A DNA stretch of 64,000 nucleotides, taken from assembly GCA_002336105.1 (NCBI GenBank), contig DDEQ01000039.1:218167-282166 (forward strand). Direction: 5' to 3'. Origin of the DNA: Chthonomonas sp. UBA1950. Lineage in GTDB: Bacteria; Armatimonadota; Fimbriimonadia; Fimbriimonadales; Fimbriimonadaceae. Made by a program: the position numbers and the translations under genes. Below, piece by piece: positions 53,985 through 62,870 of this stretch. How positions within the stretch are numbered: position 1 is the first letter of the stretch; the number at the start of each line of letters is the position of its first letter. Under the pieces are notes generated by a model. That model saw only the letters and a program-made list of their open reading frames with translations. It did not search any database and was not told the DNA's origin.

Positions 53985-54694
53985 CGATGGGCGTCTGCCC
54001 AGGCTTTTCGATATTTCGTGTGGACATATCGGTTGATGGCAAACGGATTGGGAGACAGTTCTGCTAGTTTCGTGACTTCAGAAAAAGCTAAAGAGTAGCC
54101 TGCTTTTTGAGCCGTGGCTTCGCATCGAATGTCCCAATGACCGTTAGGGTATGCCAAGTACCGAACCTTACGCCCCAACTGCTTTTCAATGGTAGCTTTC
54201 GATTGAAGCAACTCTCGTTCCACCTCGCCATCGCTCAGAGATGGAAGATTCCGGTGGGTGACGGTTTGACTACCGACTTCGAAAAGACCTTCTGATGCTA
54301 ATGATCGCAGTTGTGCCCAGGACATTTTTGGACGACCATTTTTTGCTCCAACAAAACCGGTGTGGACGAACATAGTCACCGGGATTCCATTCTTTCTTAA
54401 GATCGGATAGCCGCGAAGAATAAATCCTTCATAGTTGTCGGCAAATGTGATCGCGACCGGGTTCCTTGGGAGCGGTGCTCCTCTCAGCAAATGAGCCTCA
54501 ACTTGCCCGAGTGAAACAAAGTGAGCCCCGTTTTTCCTTAGCCAACTCATTTGCTGTTCGAGTTCGGCTTTTGTTACATCGAACCAAAGAGACGAGGAAT
54601 CTCGCCGTTCAATCACATCATGGTAAGTGAGGATGATTGTTTGGGGTGTCTGCCGAAGAAGCTGGACGCAAGAAAAGATTGCCAAACAGATCAT
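53981..54694 (-). CDS. Polysaccharide deacetylase-like protein with altered active site
   Basis: This 237-residue NodB-fold protein has an N-terminal hydrophobic segment. Motif 1 reads AITFADNYEGF where active enzymes have TFDDGY, so the catalytic-base Asp is Ala. Motif 2 reads VGSQTVTHRNLPSL where active enzymes have SHTxxH, so one metal His is Gln. The later motif RYLAYPNGHWD is near normal. It is probably not a normal metal-dependent deacetylase. It overlaps the EamA-like gene by 4 bp. A carbohydrate-binding or regulatory role is possible. Confidence 0.85.
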   Translation of the reverse strand: MICLAIFSCVQLLRQTPQTIILTYHDVIERRDSSSLWFDVTKAELEQQMSWLRKNGAHFVSLGQVEAHLLRGAPLPRNPVAITFADNYEGFILRGYPILRKNGIPVTMFVHTGFVGAKNGRPKMSWAQLRSLASEGLFEVGSQTVTHRNLPSLSDGEVERELLQSKATIEKQLGRKVRYLAYPNGHWDIRCEATAQKAGYSLAFSEVTKLAELSPNPFAINRYVHTKYRKAWADAHR

Positions 54695-55104
54695 AGAATC
54701 GTGACCACAACCCCGGCGGCGATCAACCCAGCCCCGATTAGTAGTTTCGCGCTCACTTTTTCGCCTAAGAAAACGAATCCGAGCGTCATGGCAATCACAA
54801 AACTCAACTTATCAATCGGTGCAACCTTGCTGATTGGCCCCATTTGGATGGCTTTGAAGTAACAGAGCCAGGACAGACCTGTCGCGAGTCCGCTCAAACC
54901 CAGGAAGAGCCACGTTTTTCCGTTGAATGTATCAAACTTCGCTTCGTTTTTTGCCAATACGATCGCCCAAGCAAGAACCAGTACGACAACCACACGCACA
55001 GCAAGAGCCAAGTTGCTTGGAACGCCCTCGACTCCTTTCTTTGCAAGTAATGCGGTCCCTCCGGCAAACAAGGCAGAAAGAAAAGCCCAAATGCGGTAGT
55101 CCAT
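54691..55104 (-). CDS. Single-domain EamA-like transporter
   Basis: This 137-residue membrane protein has about five hydrophobic helices and one EamA domain, with the block PIDKLSFVIAMTLGFVFLGE. Most drug/metabolite transporters have two such domains (about 290 residues), so this is a half-size member that would work as a dimer. ATG 55104 is chosen; TACTTT lies 6 nt upstream, suggesting a leaderless start. It overlaps the degenerate deacetylase gene by 4 bp. Substrate unknown. Confidence 0.85.
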   Translation of the reverse strand: MDYRIWAFLSALFAGGTALLAKKGVEGVPSNLALAVRVVVVLVLAWAIVLAKNEAKFDTFNGKTWLFLGLSGLATGLSWLCYFKAIQMGPISKVAPIDKLSFVIAMTLGFVFLGEKVSAKLLIGAGLIAAGVVVTIL

Positions 55105-55173
55105 AGCATCAAAGTACACCACAGAGCGAAACCCCTGCAATCTTGCCGGCTAGAAGCACATAATCAAACTTGT

Positions 55174-56208
55174 ATGCCCAAAGGCGAATACCTGCAGTAC
55201 GGCGGTCAAGCGATCCTCGAAGGGGTCATGATGCGCTCTCCACATTACTTTTCCATCGCATGTCGGGCACCTAATGGCGAAATCGTCCTGACGACCGAAG
55301 CCCTAGAAAAGACCTGGATTGGACGCCAGAAATGGCTCAAACTCCCCTTCCTTCGCGGTTCGCTCGCAATATTGGATGCGATGGGTCTCGGCGCAAAAGC
55401 AATGAAATTCGCTGGTAACGTTCAGATGGCTCCTCAATACCAGGTTGAATCAGAAGAAAAAGAGAAAGCACCCAGCCAGAAAGTTCAAGACATCACGATT
55501 GGACTTACTCTCGTGTTCAGCCTCATCATAGCCTTCGGCATTTTCAATTACCTGCCGAACGTGATTGCAGAGTACTCGTCGATGGCTCTGGCCAATAAAT
55601 TTGGCGGTGCAAAGGAAGCGGTCACATCCGCAGCTGGTCAGTTGCCACCCCCAAAGCTCGACTACAAAATAACCAACACGATCTCCGAAGTCGTTAAGGC
55701 ACTTCTATTTTTTGGATACATTTGGGGAATTTCGTTCCTGCCTGATATCGCTGAAGTTTTCAAGTATCACGGGGCCGAGCACAAAGCCATTAACACAATG
55801 GAAGCTGAGCAGGATCTCGAGATCGCTAACTGTAAAACGCAAACACGATTGCACCCACGATGCGGCACCTCGTTTGCAATCGTGGTTCTTATCGTCGGAT
55901 TCATTGTCTTCACATTCGTGCCTAGGTATTTGCTTGGAGAGTCTGTTCATCCGATGCTAAATGTCACTGTTCGGTTTCTAGTCGAACTGGTGATTCTGCC
56001 TTTGATCGCGGGGATTAGCTATGAAGCAATTCGCCTAGCAGGAAAATTCAGAAGCAAGGCGATCGTGAATGTCCTCTTCAAGCCTGGTTTGATGACCCAA
56101 TATCTCACAACTAAGGAGCCGAACGAAGGACAGATTGAGGTGGCGCTTGAAGCCCTCAAAGCAGTCGTGCATGCCGAGACAACCGGCGAGCTTCGAACGT
56201 CTGGTTAA
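55174..56208 (+). CDS. DUF1385 (YqhQ-like) membrane protein
   Basis: This 344-residue protein matches DUF1385: YGGQAILEGVMMRSPHYFSI near the N-terminus, KYHGAEHKAINTMEAEQDL, and RLHPRCGTSFAIVVLIVGFI, with about four to five membrane helices. The family is of unknown biochemical function. In other bacteria it is often near prfA/rpmE, which is not the case here. CATAAT at 55159-55164 ends 9 nt before ATG 55174 with no Shine-Dalgarno. A strong hairpin follows the stop codon. Confidence 0.92.
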   Translation: MPKGEYLQYGGQAILEGVMMRSPHYFSIACRAPNGEIVLTTEALEKTWIGRQKWLKLPFLRGSLAILDAMGLGAKAMKFAGNVQMAPQYQVESEEKEKAPSQKVQDITIGLTLVFSLIIAFGIFNYLPNVIAEYSSMALANKFGGAKEAVTSAAGQLPPPKLDYKITNTISEVVKALLFFGYIWGISFLPDIAEVFKYHGAEHKAINTMEAEQDLEIANCKTQTRLHPRCGTSFAIVVLIVGFIVFTFVPRYLLGESVHPMLNVTVRFLVELVILPLIAGISYEAIRLAGKFRSKAIVNVLFKPGLMTQYLTTKEPNEGQIEVALEALKAVVHAETTGELRTSG

Positions 56209-56233
56209 CAAAAGTGTTCATACGCGAACATAG

Positions 56234-56267
56234 TTATGGCCCTGGTTTTACAAAACCGGGGCCATAA
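56234..56267 (+). terminator. 16-bp hairpin terminator after DUF1385 gene
   Basis: TTATGGCCCTGGTTTT (56234-56249) pairs with 56252-56267 with only one G-U pair and a 2-nt nominal loop. It begins 26 nt after the DUF1385 stop. It also shows that an apparent ATG at 56236 is part of the stem and not the start of the next gene. Confidence 0.75.
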
Positions 56268-56280
56268 TGTTTGCCATCCC

Positions 56281-57174
56281 ATGTCTTGGCTGAGAAGTGA
56301 ACGAGCCCGGAACAACCTAATAGCCTATCTGTTTATCAGTCCTTGGTTACTCGGCTTTTTCGTCTTCACCCTTTGGCCGTTCCTGCAAAGCATCTACCTT
56401 TCGTTCACTCGCTACAACATCGTCAGTCCCGCGAAGTGGGTTGGTTTTGCCAACTACAAGATGCTGCTAACCAAAGACGAGTTGTTTTACAAATCGGCGC
56501 TGGTGACGATCAAGTACGCCTGCATTTCAGTTCCGTGCGCAATCGCGATAGGTGTTGGGCTCGCCATGCTGCTCAATGCTAACGTCAAAGGGATCGCAGT
56601 ATTCCGTACGATTTTCTACTTGCCATCTATCGTCCCGACTGTCGCCACAAGTGCGTTATTTATCTGGATTCTAAACCCCAACATCGGCCTCGTCAATCGG
56701 GCATTGATGCTTGCCGGAGTGAAAGGACCAGCCTGGCTCAATACGGCACCGTGGGCGTTCTATAGCTTTGTCTTCATGTCCTTGTGGGGAGTCGGAGGCA
56801 GCATGGTGATCTACCTTGCTGGCCTAAAAGACATTCCGTTACACCTCTACGAAGCGGCAACCCTTGATGGAGCAAGCCCGTTCAACAAAATGCGTCATGT
56901 AACCCTGCCTATGATGACGCCGGTGATCTTCTTTAACCTCATCATGGGCATCATCGGGGCGTTTCAAACATTTACGGAAGCGTTTGTGATGACGCCGGGT
57001 GGCGGACCGCAGGACAGCACCTATTTCTACAGTCTTTACCTCTATAACCGAGCCTGGAAGTATCTAGACATGGGTTACGCCAGTGCGATGGCATGGGTTC
57101 TTTTCCTCGTGATTGTGGTTCTTACCGCCATCGTTTTTCGATCTCAGAAGAAGTGGGTGCACTATGGCGGATAG
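56281..57174 (+). CDS. Sugar ABC transporter permease, MalF/UgpA type
   Basis: This 297-residue permease has six membrane helices. The CUT1 family EAA loop is EAATLDGASPFNKMRHVTLP, and the N-terminal block LIAYLFISPWLLGFFVFTLW is typical. It pairs with the binding protein and second permease downstream. No ATPase is encoded here, so a shared MsmK/UgpC-type ATPase elsewhere is expected. ATG 56281 is chosen because the upstream ATG lies in a terminator stem. Confidence 0.93.
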   Translation: MSWLRSERARNNLIAYLFISPWLLGFFVFTLWPFLQSIYLSFTRYNIVSPAKWVGFANYKMLLTKDELFYKSALVTIKYACISVPCAIAIGVGLAMLLNANVKGIAVFRTIFYLPSIVPTVATSALFIWILNPNIGLVNRALMLAGVKGPAWLNTAPWAFYSFVFMSLWGVGGSMVIYLAGLKDIPLHLYEAATLDGASPFNKMRHVTLPMMTPVIFFNLIMGIIGAFQTFTEAFVMTPGGGPQDSTYFYSLYLYNRAWKYLDMGYASAMAWVLFLVIVVLTAIVFRSQKKWVHYGG

Positions 57175-58510
57175 GCCTATTAAAGCGTGGGTCATGCTTT
57201 TCGCCGGGTTCGTGCTGATGTGCGTGCTTCTCGCAACTGGCTACACCACACCCCGAGAATATCCAAAGCGAAAAATCGTTCGGTTTTGGCATCGTTGGCA
57301 GGGAGATTGGGAAAAAGAGGTTCGAAGCATTGTCGATGAATTCAACAAGAGCCAGACCGAATACGAAGTCGTGCCCGTGAGTGTGCCTAGCGGTGGTGCC
57401 GACTCCAAACTCATCCTGGGAGTCATTGGCGGTGATCCTCCAGACCTCATGTCGATGTTCAACGGGGCCGTCCCCAACATGGCTGCAAACGGCTTCCTGA
57501 CCGACCTTGAAACACTCATGACTCCAGATGAAAAGGTCGCGTTCTTTCAGAACAGCTACCCCGCTTTGCGAGAAACCGGAATGTATCGTGGCAAGTGTTA
57601 CGGCATCACGATAGGGGCTGACTTGATGGCACTTTATGTGAACGTGAAGCAGCTTCGAGAAGCTGGCCTTGACCCTGACCGATTCCCGAAAACATTGGAA
57701 GAACTGGAGCAGTGGGGATTAAAACTAAACCAGTACGACAAGAGGAAGAACCTGACGCGGCTCGGCTTTTTGCTCAACGATGTTCAGTATCTAGCCAAAA
57801 CTTTTGATGGCGGATTTGACGTTGATCCGTCTGGAAAAATGCTTCTCGACACACCGAACAACTTACGAGCACTTAAGGCGATTGTCAGCTATCGAAAGAA
57901 AATCGGCTTTGATAACGTTTTAAGATTTCAAGCCGGATTGAACGACATCGAAGGAGCGGCATCATGGGCTTTCATGCACGGTGACCTTTCGATTACTTAT
58001 GACGGTCAATGGCGGGTTCAAGAAATGAGCAAATTCAAGCCCGACATGGAGTATCGAGTCTTCCCTATTCCACCTCCAGCGGTTGACGGAAAACCTCGTG
58101 GCGGCGTTGTGGGTGGTAACTATATGGTCGTTCCGATTTCGGCAAAAGAGAAGCGTGGAGCTTGGGAATTCCTGAAATTCTGGACTGGTCTGGACAATCC
58201 CGATAGAGCGGCAAAATTCTATAACAAAGGAGGTTGGCTTCCCTTCTCTCCTGCTGTCGCGAAGTCACCAACATTCCAAAAATGGCTCAAAAACAACCCG
58301 CAGTTCCAGGCATTTCTGGACATCTTAGCCAGCCCAAATTGTAAAGCCCCTCCCCCCATCGCTAACGTTCAATTCCTCAATGACCTCATCGGAAGAGCAG
58401 AAAACCGGGCAGTCTCAGGCGACATGACCCCCGAACAGGCACTGCAGGATCTCGCCGTGAAATTCAACGAAGAAGAAGCGAAGAGAAAGGAGTTAGGTTA
58501 TGACGAGTAA
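57164..58510 (+). CDS. Sugar ABC transporter substrate-binding protein
   Basis: This protein of about 448 residues has an N-terminal hydrophobic anchor (KAWVMLFAGFVLMCVLLATG) with Cys within it but no clear lipobox. The mature part is a family 1 extracellular solute-binding protein: FWHRWQGDWEKEVRSIVDEF, VIGGDPPDLMSMF, YGITIGADLMALYVNVKQL and GGNYMVVPISAKEKRGAWEF. ATG 57164 overlaps the first permease by 11 bp. It places the anchor at the N-terminus, whereas the longer frame from 57113 adds a stretch lying inside the permease gene. Sugar unknown. Confidence 0.92.
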   Translation: MADRPIKAWVMLFAGFVLMCVLLATGYTTPREYPKRKIVRFWHRWQGDWEKEVRSIVDEFNKSQTEYEVVPVSVPSGGADSKLILGVIGGDPPDLMSMFNGAVPNMAANGFLTDLETLMTPDEKVAFFQNSYPALRETGMYRGKCYGITIGADLMALYVNVKQLREAGLDPDRFPKTLEELEQWGLKLNQYDKRKNLTRLGFLLNDVQYLAKTFDGGFDVDPSGKMLLDTPNNLRALKAIVSYRKKIGFDNVLRFQAGLNDIEGAASWAFMHGDLSITYDGQWRVQEMSKFKPDMEYRVFPIPPPAVDGKPRGGVVGGNYMVVPISAKEKRGAWEFLKFWTGLDNPDRAAKFYNKGGWLPFSPAVAKSPTFQKWLKNNPQFQAFLDILASPNCKAPPPIANVQFLNDLIGRAENRAVSGDMTPEQALQDLAVKFNEEEAKRKELGYDE

Positions 58511-59354
58511 TTCCGGCCCCAAACTGAGTCGTCAAGCCAAGGTCGGAATTTACCTTGCCTTAGTCTTGCTCTCGATCCCGGCTATTCTTCCGCTTCTATG
58601 GATGGTCTCGACTTCTCTCAAAACGAACGAGCAGATCTTCGCGGGCGGTGATCTTACGGTCACTTCCCTCTTTCCAAAGCCCCTTCACGCCCAAAACTAT
58701 CCAGACGCCATCAACAACATGCCGTTTCTGCTGTATTTGCGGAATACCTTGTTGCTTTGCATGTTCGGCATCATCGGAACGGTTTGTTCGAGCGCGATCG
58801 TCGCCTATGCCTTTGCCAAGATCAAGTTTGACGGGAAGAGTCTGCTTTTTGGGCTGATGATTGCCACGATGGCGCTCCCGGGGCAAGTCACGATGATCCC
58901 CATTTTCGGCTTGTTTCGCGCCCTCGGGTGGTACGGAACTTATCTCCCGCTTATCGTGCCAGCCTTCACCGGTTCAGCCTATTTCATTTTTCTACTGACT
59001 CAGTTTTTCAAAACTCTGCCTGATGAAATGGCAGAAGCTTGTCGCGTGGATGGCGCAAGCGAGTGGCGAATTTTCACTCAAATCGTTATTCCACTCTCTA
59101 AACCGGCTTTGGCAACGTGTGCGCTTTTCAAATTCATCGGCACGTGGAACGACTTTCTCGGGCCATTGATCTATGTCAATGACCCTGCGAAGTACACACT
59201 CGCTTACGGCTTGCAACAGTTCGTATCGCACTACGGCGGCTACTACTCACAGCTGATGGCGGCTTCAACGATTTTCACGCTGCCAATCATCATTCTGTTC
59301 TTCTTTGGTCAGAAGACGTTCATCCAAGGAATCGCGACGACGGGCGGCAAATAG
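58500..59354 (+). CDS. Sugar ABC transporter permease, MalG/UgpE type
   Basis: This 284-residue permease has six membrane helices. The EAA loop reads EMAEACRVDGASEWRIFTQI, and VAYAFAKIKFDGKSLLFGLM is typical of the CUT1 MalG group. It is the second permease of the transporter and overlaps the binding protein gene by 11 bp. It is the last gene of the operon and ends 5 bp from the convergent DUF3472 gene. Confidence 0.94.
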   Translation: MTSNSGPKLSRQAKVGIYLALVLLSIPAILPLLWMVSTSLKTNEQIFAGGDLTVTSLFPKPLHAQNYPDAINNMPFLLYLRNTLLLCMFGIIGTVCSSAIVAYAFAKIKFDGKSLLFGLMIATMALPGQVTMIPIFGLFRALGWYGTYLPLIVPAFTGSAYFIFLLTQFFKTLPDEMAEACRVDGASEWRIFTQIVIPLSKPALATCALFKFIGTWNDFLGPLIYVNDPAKYTLAYGLQQFVSHYGGYYSQLMAASTIFTLPIIILFFFGQKTFIQGIATTGGK

Positions 59355-59359
59355 CCGCC

Positions 59360-60511
59360 TTATTTCGGAAGTTTGGCTAAAGTTTCAGGCATCGAGCCTT
59401 TCTTAACCTCGACGAGCGTCCCAAGTTTTGGACTCGAACCCTCAAATCCGCCATTCTGAAGCAGCCATTTCGATCCCCTTGCGGTCAGGTCATAGTCAAA
59501 TCGATCTTTTCCACCTGTCCCGTCATGAGTAAACCGGCCAGTAGTCAACTGCGACCAACCGCCATCCGCTGTATGAATCCATGCAGTTCCGAACTCAGCC
59601 TCTCGTTTCAGATAGCCGTTATCGCCCCAGAAGTTCTCATTGAACGAGTAAAGGCCCCGAAGAAGCTTTCCATCTTTGGGTGCTCGGAAAGATGCGATCA
59701 GGTTCCACTGCTTGTCGGCTTCGCTATAAAAATAGCCGGTGTAGATCGTGGCTTCTTCCTGCTTCTCAGCATGAACCAAAAACCTTTGTGTTTTATTGGT
59801 TTCCCAATTCGTGACTAGGTGGCTGTGACCCCCAGTCCCTTCGTTTCCAAAGCTGTCTGCAAAGACGCCAGAGCCTTTTCTCAACAGGCGCACAAGGTCA
59901 TCGCGTCCGACTTTCTTTCGATCAATCGCTTCGTTACCGCTATCCCAAACAGAAAAAATCACGCGTCGCTCGGTCGTCGAATTGACCTGCATTCCAAAGT
60001 AACCACGAGCAAACCCACAAGCCATGTAATAGGTCGCAACAGGGTCGGTCTTCGCTTTGATTTCGTTATAAAACCAATCGATATTCTTACCAGCGGCTTG
60101 TGGGTACCCGATGTGGACCGATGCGCAGTTGAGGCGAGTCTTCATGTTAAATTTCGCGTCAATGGTTGCTTTGCCGCTTAGGTCCAAACCCGTTACTGTA
60201 GCCCCCGGATCAGAGTAACTGATTTTCACCCAACCAGACTGTTTTAGCAGGACCGCTCCCTGGTTACCTTTCATCCGCACATGCAAACGATTTCCATCCA
60301 CCGTCAAGCTGCCGGCCTTACCGCCTTGTTTTCGGACCGAAATCGCAAGGTCGCCCGCCGAAACATATCCACCCCACAACACCTTTGCTCTGGGTCCATC
60401 TAGCTTCAGAGTCTCGCCTTCTGAGCGATCCGCCTTGCTGTCAATTAGGTAGCCAGTATGTCCGGGAACGAAGAGTGATGGAGCCAGAATGAGGGCGAAC
60501 GTAAAAATCAC
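59360..60511 (-). CDS. DUF3472 family secreted protein
   Basis: This 383-residue protein has a short signal peptide (MIFTFALILAPSLFVPG). Its main domain matches DUF3472: SVHIGYPQAAGKNIDWFYNE, YYMACGFARGYFGMQVNS, ERRVIFSVWDSG, EGTGGHSHLVTNW and WNLIASFRAPKD. An N-terminal region resembles the DUF5077-like beta domain often found with it. The family is secreted and of unknown function, often in carbohydrate-degrading contexts, which fits its place beside a sugar transporter. The start is GTG 60511, with no Shine-Dalgarno. Confidence 0.88.
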   Translation of the reverse strand: MIFTFALILAPSLFVPGHTGYLIDSKADRSEGETLKLDGPRAKVLWGGYVSAGDLAISVRKQGGKAGSLTVDGNRLHVRMKGNQGAVLLKQSGWVKISYSDPGATVTGLDLSGKATIDAKFNMKTRLNCASVHIGYPQAAGKNIDWFYNEIKAKTDPVATYYMACGFARGYFGMQVNSTTERRVIFSVWDSGNEAIDRKKVGRDDLVRLLRKGSGVFADSFGNEGTGGHSHLVTNWETNKTQRFLVHAEKQEEATIYTGYFYSEADKQWNLIASFRAPKDGKLLRGLYSFNENFWGDNGYLKREAEFGTAWIHTADGGWSQLTTGRFTHDGTGGKDRFDYDLTARGSKWLLQNGGFEGSSPKLGTLVEVKKGSMPETLAKLPK

Positions 60512-60555
60512 ATCTGTAGCTTATTCAGCATCGGTGGTATATTGCTTCGTTTCTC

Positions 60556-61443
60556 GTGGCAAAGCCGTCTCCGCATCGAATAATGACCTCCTTGGCCCGA
60601 AGGAAGCCAAGACCCAAGAATCCTTGGGAGTATGCGTACACCGTTCTAGGCTGTTTCGTGCTGGCCTTGGCGTTCAGGATGTTTACCAACGCCAACGGCA
60701 TTGTGCCGGGTGGTGTGGTCGGTGTTTCCACCGTTCTCAATAAGCAGTTCGGTTGGGATCCCGCAATTGTTCAGGCCGCGATAAACCTTCCCACTCTCGC
60801 ACTTGGTTTTCTCTTCCTAACGCGACGGGACGCGATGAAGTCGGTCCTAGGTTCTATCGCAATGCCTCTCGCGATCTTCGCCACGAAGGACGTCAAACTC
60901 ATCACTCACGACCCGATGATGGCTGCACTCTTTGGGGGAGCTATGTATGGCGTCGGTTTGGGAATCATCCTGCGGTCAGGCGGAACAGTCGGCGGGTTTT
61001 CGCTTCTTGCGACCGTTTTTCACAAGTTTCTGTCCTTTCCTATTCCCGCTATCGTGTTCTTGTTTGATGCCATCACAATCGTATGTGGTGTGCCAATTTT
61101 TGGCGCGGACAAAGCGCTGTTGGGTCTGCTTGGCTCGTTTGTTATGCGGCAATGCATCACTTGGGTGCTCACCGGTTTTCGACGCTCAGCGATCGCGTAC
61201 ATCATCACTGACAAGCGAGACGAGATGCGAGAGAAGATCCTGGTTGACCTCGACCGAGGGCTAACGATCTTGTCCGCCGAGGGTGGGTACACGGGCAAAC
61301 CTCAAAACGTTCTGATGGTTGTTGCCAGCCAGGTCGAAATCCCATACTTGCGAATGCTCGTTCGAGAGGTTGATCCCTCTGCCTTCGTGATTCTGACAGA
61401 CGCTACCGAAGTGCTGGGTCAAGGGTTTTCAGGCTCGGTTTAG
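60556..61443 (+). CDS. YitT family membrane protein
   Basis: This 295-residue protein (286 from ATG 60583) has five to six membrane helices (YitT domain; NANGIVPGGVVGVSTVLN, GVGLGIILRSGGTVGGFSLL) and a C-terminal cytoplasmic DUF2179 domain (GLTILSAEGGYTGKPQNVLM, REVDPSAFVILTDATEVLGQ). Function in bacteria is poorly known. TATATT at 60538-60543 suits GTG 60556 with a very short leader. Convergent with a broken gene, overlapping it by 15 bp. Confidence 0.9.
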   Translation: MAKPSPHRIMTSLARRKPRPKNPWEYAYTVLGCFVLALAFRMFTNANGIVPGGVVGVSTVLNKQFGWDPAIVQAAINLPTLALGFLFLTRRDAMKSVLGSIAMPLAIFATKDVKLITHDPMMAALFGGAMYGVGLGIILRSGGTVGGFSLLATVFHKFLSFPIPAIVFLFDAITIVCGVPIFGADKALLGLLGSFVMRQCITWVLTGFRRSAIAYIITDKRDEMREKILVDLDRGLTILSAEGGYTGKPQNVLMVVASQVEIPYLRMLVREVDPSAFVILTDATEVLGQGFSGSV

Positions 61444-62696
61444 GCGAAGCTCACGAAGTTCCGTTTCAGCATCAAACAGCACTTCATCCATCCATTCAGG
61501 GGGAAATTCGCCCATCCTAAACAAGCCTCCCCCCGCGTTTGACCGACAGAGTGAGCAGGGGGAATGTTCGTAAATCCACTTCAACCATTTTGTTCTCCGT
61601 ACGTCGATGGGTTTGCACGTTATCTTAAGCAAATCTAAAACGATGCAGTGTTGATCATCTAAGTCTGCACCATGAAAATCAGCAAGAACTTCGTCAACAA
61701 TGGCCTCATCAGTGATCTGAAAGGTGGAGCGGAAAAGCGAAAGTTGAATTCCATCAATGGGGCGCCGAGCTGCCCAAACCGGAGCAAAATCATGTACTTC
61801 CGGATGATCCAGCCGTTCCAGTATTTGCAGATACCAATGCTGAACTTCGGGGTCTTCAAGTCGCCGGATCAGCCTTCCGGCAGGTAACGGAATAGGTTGC
61901 CGAGAAAAAGCTTTGCCACAACTTCTCGCTTCGATTGAAGTCTGAGCGGGTAGCAACCTCTCGGCAACCTCGATAAGTTCTGATTCCGAAGCAGCTTTCG
62001 CGGCTTTAACAATATCAAAGAGCACTCCTCCTTTAAAAACACGATCAATCGTCTCCATAACCGAAAGCGACGGATTAGGTCGTAGAGCAGTTGGCCTAGC
62101 ATTCGTCTGTTTTCGAAGTACTGCATCTTCGATAACCTCTCGAATTGACTGAGGTAGCTCATTTCGACACTCATCAAATTCCTGGCCGACGGCATCTTCA
62201 ACCCACCCTCCAACCTCGTACAGATCGTCATCTGGCAATAAGGGGAGTCGGTGGTTGATGAGCCATTCGAGTCCTTGCATTCCGGCATCCGCGGTTCAGT
62301 GGATCGCAGATTCGTATCCTTCGACATGCAAGTCAATTAACGCAGAAAAAGGCTCCGGGAACCTGCTCTCTCGCCAGTGCGGCTAAGACGGAACACATCG
62401 TTGAGTAATCGCGAGGCGGAGTCGATGGATGAATCGCATCTCGAATCTGTTTTTACGATTCTTCGTTCTAGACCTGCTTTGTTTCTTAGTCCGGCCAAGT
62501 ACGGCCCACGCGAATTTTCGCACTGCGGGTCTAGCTGTATGCAATGAGTTGATGCATAGATAATTGCCTCATGCATTTCCGGCGTTTGCTCTGCCAATAG
62601 CCGGACCATCGCGCGTCCGTGCCCCTTGCGCAGAAGGCTAAAGAACTCTGTTTCTACCAATAACTGAATTATCAGGCAAAATGACCGACAGGTCAA
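61429..62696 (-). pseudogene. Broken gene, unrecognised helical family
   Basis: Coding signal moves between frames along the minus strand. The N-terminal piece (62696 to about 62460) reads FFSLLRKGHGRAMVRLLAEQ and STHCIQLDPQCENSRGPYL. A second frame reads IRDAIHPSTPPRDYSTMCSV and LAALAREQVPGAFF. A third frame reads SALIDLHVEGYESAIH, then an in-frame TGA, then MQGLEWLINHRLPLLPDDDL to the stop at 61429. So at least two indels and one nonsense codon are present. The intact 283-residue 3' part may still be translated from ATG 62280. The family is not recognised; the pattern of short paired helices suggests HEAT-like repeats. Confidence 0.7.
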
Positions 62697-62751
62697 GACC
62701 CAGGCTTCACACTGGACAATTCATCACCTGATTGAGACATAATCGAACTAC

Positions 62752-62826
62752 GGGCGGTTGGCTCAGTGGTAGAGCACTTCGTTCACACCGAAGGGGTCGT
62801 TGGTTCGAATCCAATACCGCCCACCA
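62752..62826 (+). tRNA. tRNA-Val (anticodon CAC)
   Basis: Complete cloverleaf: acceptor GGGCGGT/ACCGCCC, D-arm with GGCTCAGTGGTAGAGC, anticodon stem CTTCG/CGAAG around TT-CAC-AC, T-arm GTTGG-TTCGAAT-CCAAT, and encoded CCA. It reads GTG codons. Confidence 0.96.
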
Positions 62827-62870
62827 CTTTTTTCATTTCTCGGTCCTTCGTTGCACAGCCGACGACCAGC

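Noticed and set aside
56236..56280. ATG at 56236 as the start of the first sugar permease
   Set aside because: It lies inside a 16-bp terminator-like stem, and the extra 15 residues do not resemble the family. ATG 56281 begins the usual N-terminus.
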